Shown piece after piece: positions 57,582 through 64,000 of a stretch of 64,000 nucleotides of DNA (positions within the stretch are counted from its first letter, which is position 1; the number at the start of each line of letters is the position of its first letter). The DNA is taken from NCBI RefSeq assembly GCF_014647915.1, contig NZ_BMQC01000010.1:62001-126000 (forward strand), written 5' to 3'. The notes under the pieces were generated by a model that worked only from the letters and a program-made list of their open reading frames with translations, was not told where the DNA came from and searched no databases. A program made the translations under genes and the position numbers. Origin of the DNA: Pilimelia terevasa. GTDB taxonomy: Bacteria; Actinomycetota; Actinomycetes; Mycobacteriales; Micromonosporaceae.

Positions 57582-57608
57582 GCTGTCCACAGGCGGACCG
57601 TTGTCCAC
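57582..57608. promoter_or_regulatory. Pair of DnaA-box-like sites
   Basis: TTGTCCACA (57600-57608) is an exact match to the actinobacterial DnaA box, and CTGTCCACA (57582-57590) differs in one base. Both are in the same orientation, 18 bp apart, and lie 55-80 bases upstream of the DUF559-type gene. Confidence 0.6.
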
Positions 57609-57662
57609 AGGCCGCGGCGGCCGGCCTGGCGCACGCCGCGCGGCCCCCGGCACCGTGGCGGT

Positions 57663-58577
57663 ATGCAGGGACTCGCGGAGGCCGAGCGCACGGCCACGGG
57701 ACAGGACGGCGTGCTGAGCCGTTGGCAGGCGCTGCGCGGCGGGCTCGCCGCGCGGGAGGTGGACGCGCTGCGGCGGTCGCGCCGGTGGTGGCCGATGGGG
57801 TGCGGCACCTACTTCGTCGCCTCCCCCGGGCACCCCCGGCCCGGCCGGCGCGCCGCGATCCGCGCGGTGCAGCTCTCGCTCGGCCCGGACGCCGTACTCG
57901 TACACGACACGGCGGCCGAGTGGTTCGGGCTCGTCGCGCGGCACGACGGCGCCCCGGTCCACGTCGCGGCGCCCGGCCGCCGCGGCCGCGCCGCCGGACC
58001 GCGCGGCGCGGCGGTGGTCCACCAGTGGGCCGTACCGGCGGCGGCGCGGACCACGGTCGCCGGCCTCCGGGTCACCACGGCGCGCCGCACCGTGGCCGAC
58101 CTGCTGCGCGTGGCGGCCCGCGACGACGCCGTCGCGGTCCTGGACGCCGCGCTGCACCGCAGCCTCGTCGGCGCGGACGACCTGGCCGCGCTGCCGGCGC
58201 TGCTGCGGGGCCGGCGGGGCGCGGTCGCGGCCCGCGCGCGGCTGGCACTGGCCGACGGGCGGGCGGCGTGCGGCCTGGAGACGCTGGTCCGCCTCCGGTG
58301 CGTGGACGGCGGCGTACCGCCCGAGGAGCTTCAGGTGCCCGTCCGCGACCGGGCCGGCCGGATCGTCACCCGGGGCGCCCTGGGCTGGCCCTCGCGCGGG
58401 CTGATCGTCGAGGCCGACGGCGTCCCGGGCCACCGGGACGCGGCGGCGCTGGACGCCGCCCGGCAGCGGCACAACCGGATCGCCGACGCGGGCTGGCGGA
58501 TGCTGCGGTTCGCGTGGCGGGACACCGCCAGGCCCGGGCTGATCCCGCGGCGCGTGCGCGCGGCGCTGGACGGGTGA
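57663..58577 (+). CDS. DUF559-type endonuclease-domain protein with AbiEi-like N-terminus
   Basis: 304 residues. N-terminal helices resembling the type-IV antitoxin AbiEi HTH region (VLSRWQALRGGLAAREVDAL), a middle helical part with the AVPAAARTTVAGLRVTTARRTV segment, and a C-terminal PD-(D/E)xK-like DUF559 domain with LIVEADGVPGHRDAAALDA, where Glu-Ala-Asp may be the catalytic acid. GLETLVRLRCVDGGV is the typical lead-in helix. Such proteins are common in actinomycetes. ATG at 57663. Its DnaA-box pair upstream is noted separately. Confidence 0.78.
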   Translation: MQGLAEAERTATGQDGVLSRWQALRGGLAAREVDALRRSRRWWPMGCGTYFVASPGHPRPGRRAAIRAVQLSLGPDAVLVHDTAAEWFGLVARHDGAPVHVAAPGRRGRAAGPRGAAVVHQWAVPAAARTTVAGLRVTTARRTVADLLRVAARDDAVAVLDAALHRSLVGADDLAALPALLRGRRGAVAARARLALADGRAACGLETLVRLRCVDGGVPPEELQVPVRDRAGRIVTRGALGWPSRGLIVEADGVPGHRDAAALDAARQRHNRIADAGWRMLRFAWRDTARPGLIPRRVRAALDG

Positions 58578-58625
58578 GCGGTGCCCGGCGGGGTGCTGGC
58601 GTCCGCGGTCGGTAGAGTTTTCGGC

Positions 58626-59876
58626 GTGCGGGTACTGGTGATCGGTGGTGGGGGGCGCGAGCACGCGCTCGCGTTGGGGCTGGCGGCCGACGCCGGCGTG
58701 GAGCGGCTGGTCGTCGCGCCGGGCAACCCCGGCATCGAGGCGGTCGCGGACGTGCGCGACGTCGTCGTCACCGACCCGGACGCGGTCGCCGCCCTGGCGG
58801 TGGAGACCGGTGCCGACCTGGTGGTCGTCGGGCCGGAGGCGCCGCTGGTCGCGGGCGTGGCCGACGCCGTCCGCGCCAAGGGCATCGCCTGCTTCGGGCC
58901 GTCGGCGGCCGCCGCGCGCCTGGAGGGCAGCAAGACCTTCGCCAAGGAGGTCATGGTCGCCGCGGGCGTCCCGACCGCCACGGCGTACACGTGCGTGGAC
59001 GCCGTCGGCGTCAACGAGGCGCTGGACGCCACCGGGGCGCCGTACGTCGTGAAGGACGACGGCCTGGCGGCCGGCAAGGGCGTCGTGGTCACCGACGACC
59101 GGGCGGCGGCGCTGCGGCACGCCGGGGAGTGCGGCCGGGTCGTGATCGAGGAGTACCTCGACGGCCCCGAGGTCTCGCTGTTCGTCGTCACCGACGGCGA
59201 CACGGCCGTCCCGCTGCTGCCCGCGCAGGACTTCAAGCGGATCGGCGACGGCGACACCGGCCCCAACACCGGCGGCATGGGCGCGTACGCCCCGCTGCCG
59301 TGGGCGCCGGCCGACCTGGTGGACCGCGTGCTGGCCGCCGTCGTCACCCCGACGCTGGCGGAGATGCGCCGACGGGGCACGCCGTTCGCGGGCCTGCTGT
59401 ACGTGGGGCTCGCGCTGACCGCGGACGGTCCGAAGGTGATCGAGTTCAACGCGCGGTTCGGCGACCCCGAGACCCAGGTCGTCCTGGCGCAGCTCGCGAC
59501 GCCGCTGGGCGGCCTGCTGCACGCCGCCGCCACCGGCACCCTCGCGGCCCACCCCCCGCTGCGCTGGCGCGAGGGCGCCGCCGTCACCGTCGTCCTGGCC
59601 AGCCACGGGTACCCGGGCACCGCCCGCACCGGCGACCCGCTGGCCGGCGCCGAGCAGCCGGGCGTCGTCCACGCAGGGACCCGCCGCGCCGCAGACGGGA
59701 CACTGCTGTCGGCCGGTGGCCGCGTCGTCTGCGCCACCGGGACCGGCGCCGACCTCGCGGCCGCCCGCGACGCCGCGTACGCGCTGCTCGGGACGGTCCG
59801 CCTCGCCGACGGCCAGTACCGCACCGACATCGCCGCCGCGGCGGTCGCCGGCACGGTCCGCGTACCGACGCGGTAG
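58626..59876 (+). CDS. purD: Phosphoribosylamine-glycine ligase
   Basis: 416 residues. ATP-grasp enzyme of purine synthesis that joins phosphoribosylamine and glycine. Motifs: VLVIGGGGREHALAL, DLVVVGPEAPLVAG, ATP-grasp KDDGLAAGKGVVV, GPNTGGMGAYAPLP and EFNARFGDPETQ. GTG at 58626 (VRVLVIGG). A -10-like TAGAGT (58613-58618) lies 7 bases before the GTG, so the message may be leaderless; an earlier in-frame GTG at 58581 lacks support. Confidence 0.97.
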   Translation: MRVLVIGGGGREHALALGLAADAGVERLVVAPGNPGIEAVADVRDVVVTDPDAVAALAVETGADLVVVGPEAPLVAGVADAVRAKGIACFGPSAAAARLEGSKTFAKEVMVAAGVPTATAYTCVDAVGVNEALDATGAPYVVKDDGLAAGKGVVVTDDRAAALRHAGECGRVVIEEYLDGPEVSLFVVTDGDTAVPLLPAQDFKRIGDGDTGPNTGGMGAYAPLPWAPADLVDRVLAAVVTPTLAEMRRRGTPFAGLLYVGLALTADGPKVIEFNARFGDPETQVVLAQLATPLGGLLHAAATGTLAAHPPLRWREGAAVTVVLASHGYPGTARTGDPLAGAEQPGVVHAGTRRAADGTLLSAGGRVVCATGTGADLAAARDAAYALLGTVRLADGQYRTDIAAAAVAGTVRVPTR

Positions 59877-60005
59877 CGCCGGCCACCCGCCCGGGGGCGG
59901 CGGGAAATTTTCTCCCGGACCGCGTATCGCCCGGGTCGCCCCGCGCTCCTGTCCGTGTCTGCCGCGGCGAGACGGCCGCGGCGCGAGGGGGATGGGAGTA
60001 CGACT

Positions 60006-60518
60006 GTGGCACGCTTCAAGAAGATTCTTCTGGCCGGTGCCGGCGCCACCGCGATGCTGGCTGTGGGTACGGCGGCGGGCGCGGCGATCACCGGTGCGTC
60101 GGGGACGTTCACCGAACGTCAGACGTTCGCCCGCAACGACGCGCCGATCAACGTGACGTCGGCCGGTTTCGTCGATGTCGCCTCGGTGGTCGTGGGGATC
60201 CCGAGCGGTACCCGCCGGATGCTCGACGCCCGGTTCACCGCTGAGACGCTCTGCTCCGGTTCGGGCGGCTGGTGCTCGGCCCGGATCGTCGCCACCAACG
60301 CCTCGACCGGCAGCACCGTCGAGCTGGCGCCGGTGTCCGGCACCGACTACGCCTTCGACTCGCCCGGCGACAACTGGGAGGGTCACGCGCTGGAGCGCAG
60401 CTCGCACTACCTGCCGGCCGGCACCTACCGGGTCCGGGCGCAGGCGGCCATCGTGGCCGGTGCCACCTCGCTGCGGCTCGACGACACCCACCTCGCCGTG
60501 GAGGTCATCCGCCCGTGA
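60006..60518 (+). CDS. Small secreted beta-rich protein
   Basis: 170 residues. GTG at 60006 with GGGAG upstream. Signal peptide MARFKKILLAGAGATAMLAV with cleavage near AAGAAITG, then a beta-sandwich-looking mature domain with one Cys pair (TLCSGSGGWCSAR). No catalytic motif. Sequence ends AVEVIRP. Immediately followed by a 40-bp perfect palindrome. Function unknown. Confidence 0.7.
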   Translation: MARFKKILLAGAGATAMLAVGTAAGAAITGASGTFTERQTFARNDAPINVTSAGFVDVASVVVGIPSGTRRMLDARFTAETLCSGSGGWCSARIVATNASTGSTVELAPVSGTDYAFDSPGDNWEGHALERSSHYLPAGTYRVRAQAAIVAGATSLRLDDTHLAVEVIRP

Positions 60519-60524
60519 CGGGGG

Positions 60525-60564
60525 CGTGTGGGGGCGGCGGCCGCGCGGCCGCCGCCCCCACACG
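60525..60564. terminator. 40-bp perfect palindrome, probable terminator
   Basis: Bases 60525-60544 are the exact reverse complement of 60545-60564 (starts CGTGTGGGGGCGG, centre GCGC). Seven bases after the stop at 60518. In RNA it folds as an 18-bp stem with a 4-base loop. No U tract. Confidence 0.75.
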
Positions 60565-60723
60565 GGCGGTCCGGTCGGCCGGGCTGGTCAGCGCGGCCGG
60601 CGCCGTGCCGGAGGTGCCGTCCCACCATCCCGTCGCACCGTCGACCGCGCTGTTCGGCGACGTGTGCGTCATGGTCCTGGCAGCCGGGTGGACCGGCGTG
60701 GCGTTTCTGGCGGCCGGTGCGGA

Positions 60724-61251
60724 CTACGGCGCTGTGACCGGGCCGTCGACAGGCCGCAGCCCCCTGCGCAGCGACTCGGCGATCTCGTCGCGTCGGCACA
60801 GCGCCGCCCGCCACCCCACGACCTGCGCGGTGAACGTCTCGCCGCCACTCCTGGCCTCCACCGTCCACGGCCGGCGGAACAGCACCCGCCCCGCGAGCGC
60901 CAGCACGAGCAGGACGAGCACCACGACGAGATCGATGAGGAGCAGCAGCAGCGGCAGCAGCACCCACCAGAACAGCGCGGCGGCGGCGATGACCCCGATG
61001 AAGACGACCACCAGGACGAGGAGCGCGTCCCCGAGGTCGAACGAGCCCGCCGTACTCCCGCGCGAACCGGACAGCGCCACGTCACCCAACTGGCCGGTGC
61101 CGTCGACCACGTGACCGGCATCCTGGCGCCGGTTGCGGCGCCTGAGGCGCCAGCCGCCGAAGCGCCGGGCCAGCGCCCGCCAGCGTGGTTCCCACACCAC
61201 GCGCACCGTCCACTGCGTGTCGTTCGGCGTCGTCACCAGCACATTCCGCAC
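60724..61251 (-). CDS. Membrane protein of unknown function
   Basis: 175 residues. Short basic N-terminus (MRNVLVTTPNDTQWTVRVVW), a polar stretch and two adjacent long hydrophobic segments (about 73-128), with a cytoplasmic tail LFRRPWTVEARSGG. GTG at 61251. The family is unknown to me; the two-helix hairpin plus basic tail is not specific. Downstream of it (60565-60723) I see only the palindrome side. Confidence 0.6.
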   Translation of the reverse strand: MRNVLVTTPNDTQWTVRVVWEPRWRALARRFGGWRLRRRNRRQDAGHVVDGTGQLGDVALSGSRGSTAGSFDLGDALLVLVVVFIGVIAAAALFWWVLLPLLLLLIDLVVVLVLLVLALAGRVLFRRPWTVEARSGGETFTAQVVGWRAALCRRDEIAESLRRGLRPVDGPVTAP

Positions 61252-61342
61252 GCCGCCAAACTACCTGCCGCGGCCGCCACTCTCGCGCGATGCGACCGCT
61301 TCGGCACTCGTCGCGGAGTCCTGATCCGCGGCTCCCGGGTGA

Positions 61343-63001
61343 CTAGGTGAGCGTGTTGGGAAGATGCGGGCCGATGTAGCCGACATAGACGACGCCCGCG
61401 CCGTGTGACGCGTCGTGGAAATGCATCCGGGGCGCGACGGTCGTGGAGTTCCCCAGTTTGATGTGCGCCCCCATGAAGACCCTGCCGCCCGGGTCGACCG
61501 TACGCGGCACCGCGAACACGCGGGCCTGGTGGAATTTGGGGTTGCGGCGCACCGTGAGCGACTCGTCCCTGGCTACCTTGCCCGCGGACAGCGCGTACCA
61601 GTCGCCGTCCGGCGGCTTCTCGCACCAACTCTTGAAGTCCCCGGCGAATACGCCTTGCCCGGAGGCCCGGGCGTAGTCGGCCAGGGCAAGCAGCCCCTGC
61701 CACGCGACCTGGGCCCAGGCCGAGCTGTGCGGCTGTTCGTCGAGATCCAGGCAGATGCTCTGGTCTCCGGCGAAGGTGACATGGGGGTCGAGCTGGCCCA
61801 CCCGGTCGAGGAGTTCGGCGAACGAGGTCGCCAGCGGCGGCGGGCGCTCCGCGGGTGTGTAGGCGCTGTCGAAGAGCCTGGCCTCGGTCAGGCGCTGCTG
61901 CAGGGCACGTACCTGCGCGTAGCGCTGCTCCAGGCCCTCCCGCTCGCCCTCCAGGTCGGCGGCCAGGCCCAGCATCTCGTCCTGCTGGCGGGCGACCGTC
62001 GCCCGCAGGGCCCGCTCGGTTTCATCCGCCGCGACGAGCAACTCGGTGAGGAGGGCGACCTCGGCGCGGAGCGCTGCGGTGGGGTCGTCGGGTCGGCGTG
62101 GCGGCGGGCGGACGTCGTGGATCGACAGGTGGAGGCCGCGGGCCGCGGCGGGCGGTACCGCGGCGGCGGCGAGCTGCCTCGGCAGCACGGCCAGGACCCG
62201 CGCCGCCCGTGCCGGCTCCGCCTCGATCCGCCGCCGGCTGAGGACCCGGTGCCGCACGGCGTCCTCCGGCACCGCGGGGTCCGCGCCGGACAGGTAGGTC
62301 CGCACGGATCCGGGACCGATCCGGTGGGTCGATCCGATGCCCTCGTTGAACGCGCCCGCGGCGACCGGATCCAGGAGGTAGATGCTGGCCAGGCCCGGCA
62401 GGTGGCGCACGAGCCGGTCGACGACGGCGCCCCACCGAGGGAACGCCGCGTCGGCGGGAGCCGCCGCGACAACGGCCGGCAGCCTCCGGTCCTCGGCGCA
62501 CACGATGTCGAGCAGGTCGTCCACCGCGGCCGCGCCGACGGTGACCGGCCGGTGGCGCAGCTCCGCCTCGCCGTCGTACGCGTCGAGTGCCTCCAGGAGG
62601 AGGCGGACGAGCCGGGGCGGCGCGGCCGGCGGCGCGAGAACGCTGTCGGACACCACGGGCTCGACGTTCAGCGAGACCCACGTCCGGTCCGGCTGCCGGC
62701 CCCGGGTCACCGCGACGGTGCTCACCCAGGTGACGCCGTCGCCGCCCGCCTCGCGCAGGTGCCAGCCGCTGACTCCGTCCGTGGCGGCGTACCGGATGAC
62801 CACGCCGCGGGCCAGCACCGCGCCGCCGTCGTCGAACCTGCCGACGTCGTACCGCTTGCTGCGCAGCCAGCTTCGCAGTTGCTCGCGGGCCCGCGCGGCG
62901 GTGGCGGGGAAGTCGAGCGGCGTCTCGAATGCCGTGCGGTACGGCAGAGCCTGGCGGCCTTGCGCGGGGACCGCCGGGCGCACACCCGTCTCGGCGCGCA
63001 A
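61343..63001 (-). CDS. Large coiled-coil protein of unknown family
   Basis: 552 residues. TTG at 63001 with GGGAGGAG ten bases upstream. The N-terminal domain (about 20-130, TAARAREQLRSWLRSKRYDV, WVSTVAVTRGRQPDRTWVSL) may be an alpha/beta fold; the middle (215-300) contains GSTHRIGPGSVRTYLSG; a coiled coil spans about 310-375 (LRAEVALLTELLVAADETER, LEGEREGLEQRYAQVRALQQ); the C-terminal 150 residues end with a well-ordered pattern: NPKFHQARVFAVP, RVFMGAHIKLGNS, RMHFHDASHGAGVVYVGYIG. Its H-x-H-x-D and Gly-Tyr-Ile-Gly-Pro-His look functional. Divergent from the NTPase pair. Confidence 0.7.
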   Translation of the reverse strand: MRAETGVRPAVPAQGRQALPYRTAFETPLDFPATAARAREQLRSWLRSKRYDVGRFDDGGAVLARGVVIRYAATDGVSGWHLREAGGDGVTWVSTVAVTRGRQPDRTWVSLNVEPVVSDSVLAPPAAPPRLVRLLLEALDAYDGEAELRHRPVTVGAAAVDDLLDIVCAEDRRLPAVVAAAPADAAFPRWGAVVDRLVRHLPGLASIYLLDPVAAGAFNEGIGSTHRIGPGSVRTYLSGADPAVPEDAVRHRVLSRRRIEAEPARAARVLAVLPRQLAAAAVPPAAARGLHLSIHDVRPPPRRPDDPTAALRAEVALLTELLVAADETERALRATVARQQDEMLGLAADLEGEREGLEQRYAQVRALQQRLTEARLFDSAYTPAERPPPLATSFAELLDRVGQLDPHVTFAGDQSICLDLDEQPHSSAWAQVAWQGLLALADYARASGQGVFAGDFKSWCEKPPDGDWYALSAGKVARDESLTVRRNPKFHQARVFAVPRTVDPGGRVFMGAHIKLGNSTTVAPRMHFHDASHGAGVVYVGYIGPHLPNTLT

Positions 63002-63297
63002 TGACTGCCGCTCCTCCCGGGGTTCGTCCGGTCCGCACGGGTCCGACGCGGGTCGCGAGCGGCGGGTCGACGCGGGCGGACCGGTCGGCAGCGGCAGGGC
63101 GCCCGTGTGTCGGGCAAACGGTACGCGTCCCTGTGTCGGTGACCGGGGGAGGACACACGGCGGCGGAGCACGGCCGCTCCTTTTCGTCCCTGCGGGTTCA
63201 CCGGTGTCCCCTGATCGGGGGACGCGGGGTCGGCGTTCACTCCGATGGCCATGATCGGAGTGGACGGCCGGGGCGGTGGTCGGTGAGGGTGGGCCCC

Positions 63298-63693
63298 ATG
63301 TCCTCTCCCGGGTGGCAGCCGCCCCGGCTGTCCGGCCGCCGGCTCGCGGCGGCCGTCGCGGCGGCCGCGCTGGGCGGCGCCGCTCTGGTGGCGCTGACGT
63401 GGTTCGGGTCGGCCGAGGGACTGGACCGGGCCGAGAAGTGGGTGTCGGTGTGCGCCACCCCTGTCTCCGTGGCGGGGACGGTGGCCGGTGTGCTCCTGGC
63501 GGTGTCGCAGTGGCGGCGGTCGCGGACTCCGACCCACGAGGAGGCCGTGCGGCCGCCGGACGGGCCGCCGATGCCCGCGCCCGTGCCGCGGGCGGACGCG
63601 GGAATGTCGGTCAGCGCGCAGCATTTCGGCAGCGGGGACCTGAACGTGGCCGAGGAGATCCGGCTGGAGCGGCGCGGGCGGGACCCCCGGTGA
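63298..63693 (+). CDS. Two-helix membrane protein with C-terminal GSGD[LI]NVA motif
   Basis: 131 residues, ATG at 63298 (a GTG five codons earlier also fits) with GGGTGGG upstream. Two hydrophobic segments at about 16-36 and 52-69, a Pro-rich linker, then the C-terminal peptide at residues 109-126, HFGSGDLNVAEEIRLERR. Its stop lies inside the GTGA overlap with the next gene, so both proteins are made from one message. The peptide reappears near the N-terminus of the next protein. Probably an effector or membrane adaptor. Confidence 0.72.
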   Translation: MSSPGWQPPRLSGRRLAAAVAAAALGGAALVALTWFGSAEGLDRAEKWVSVCATPVSVAGTVAGVLLAVSQWRRSRTPTHEEAVRPPDGPPMPAPVPRADAGMSVSAQHFGSGDLNVAEEIRLERRGRDPR

Positions 63694-64000
63694 CGGCGGG
63701 CCGGGACGACCCGTTGCCGCGCGCGGTGGCGCTCCATGGCGGCTCGGGAGACATCAATGTGGCCGGCCGCCTGGACATTCGTCGCGCCCCCCGGGTGCCG
63801 GTGACCCTGCCGCACCGGGTGGGTAACGCGCCCGCGCCGGTGGCGGCCCGGCAGGAGCGCGCCGCGGACGGCCGGCTCTGGGACGCGGTGGCCGCCGGTG
63901 GCGCGGCCGTGGTGGCCGGGCTGGGCGGTGTCGGCAAGACCCAGGTGGCCGCCGCGCTGGCGCACCGGCTGTGGGCCGGCGGTGCCCTGGACCTGCTGGT
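63690..64000 (+). CDS. STAND/NB-ARC-like P-loop NTPase, 5' part only
   Basis: GTG at 63690, cut by the right edge after 103 codons. Residues 15-32 carry the shared motif (LHGGSGDINVAGRLDIRR), a linker follows (PRVPVTLPHRVGNAP), then the start of an NTPase: RLWDAVAAGGAAVVAGLGGVGKTQVAAAL, with Walker A GLGGVGKT at residues 77-84 and the AHRLW helix after it. GxGGVGKT with an upstream hydrophobic strand is typical of NB-ARC/STAND receptors, which usually carry sensor repeats at the C-terminus; those would lie beyond the window. Overlaps the membrane-protein gene by four bases. Confidence 0.8.
   Translation, partial: MTAGRDDPLPRAVALHGGSGDINVAGRLDIRRAPRVPVTLPHRVGNAPAPVAARQERAADGRLWDAVAAGGAAVVAGLGGVGKTQVAAALAHRLWAGGALDLL

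Noticed and set aside
58581-58625. Longer PurD starting at 58581
   Set aside because: The 15 added residues are not part of the family; the VRVLVIGG start is the usual N-terminus.
57564-60563. Long minus-strand frame opposite DUF559, purD and the secreted-protein gene
   Set aside because: Composition of a shadow; purD on the plus strand is a full ATP-grasp enzyme.

Overview
The window is a chromosomal segment of a very GC-rich filamentous actinomycete. The evidence is the extreme third-position G/C, GTG and occasional TTG starts, HspR/HAIR heat-shock control, DUF3151, DUF4360 and DUF6458-type proteins, and the gene order dnaK-grpE-dnaJ-hspR ... clpB ... pyrE ... fbaA ... purA, which follows the Streptomyces chromosome loosely. 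Many long clpB-to-purA insertions differ from Streptomyces, so my guess is a Streptosporangiales-type genus (for example Thermomonosporaceae); that taxonomic guess is inference only.

Layout. 1-2.4 kb: start of a secreted-protein gene cut by the left edge, a tRNA-Gly(CCC) with a strong bidirectional terminator, and a tyrosinase operon (melC1-melC2) with less GC-biased codons than its surroundings. 2.4-11.2 kb: small membrane proteins (DUF2752, RDD), a two-gene cassette of unknown function, a YjbR protein, a beta-helix protein, a membrane-anchored PP2C phosphatase, an acyl-CoA dehydrogenase behind a palindromic operator, and a SixA phosphatase between two DUF6458-like paralogues. 11.2-25.4 kb, mostly minus strand: thioredoxin-NHL protein, proline-rich membrane protein, a 45-residue protein, a branched-chain 2-oxoacid dehydrogenase operon (E1a-E1b-E2), and two dynamin-like GTPases. 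25.4-35.5 kb: the chaperone block dnaK-grpE-dnaJ-hspR and clpB, with three HspR inverted repeats (HAIR) at the two promoters, and a KhtTU-type K+/H+ antiporter between them.

35.5-48.2 kb: small membrane proteins, a short-chain dehydrogenase with no normal start codon, pyrE, an ArsR regulator, DedA, a two-subunit 3-oxoacid CoA-transferase, fbaA with a long terminator, two LPVTG cell-wall proteins, a lipoprotein, and a PadR-controlled ABC-2 exporter. 48.2-60.6 kb: sulfotransferase, LOG-like protein, three tandem DUF4360 secreted proteins, a ParA/MinD-like ATPase with a long proline-rich arm, a motif-degenerate lipid-kinase-like protein, purA, two DnaA-box-like sites before a DUF559-type protein, and purD.

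60.6-64 kb: an accessory-looking end. A divergent 552-residue coiled-coil protein of unknown family stands beside a two-gene unit: a small two-helix membrane protein, and a P-loop (STAND/NB-ARC-like) NTPase cut by the right edge. The C-terminus of the first and the N-terminus of the second carry the same short peptide motif (GSGD[L/I]NVA...), encoded with different codons. This is the arrangement expected of a receptor-effector pair that talks through homotypic motifs, and it is the best candidate here for an undescribed system. Working links inside the window: HspR (last gene of the dnaK operon) probably represses both dnaK and clpB; PadR probably represses the adjacent ABC exporter; purA and purD belong to purine and pyrE to pyrimidine synthesis; the acyl-CoA dehydrogenase, CoA-transferase and branched-chain dehydrogenase all belong to acyl-CoA catabolism.
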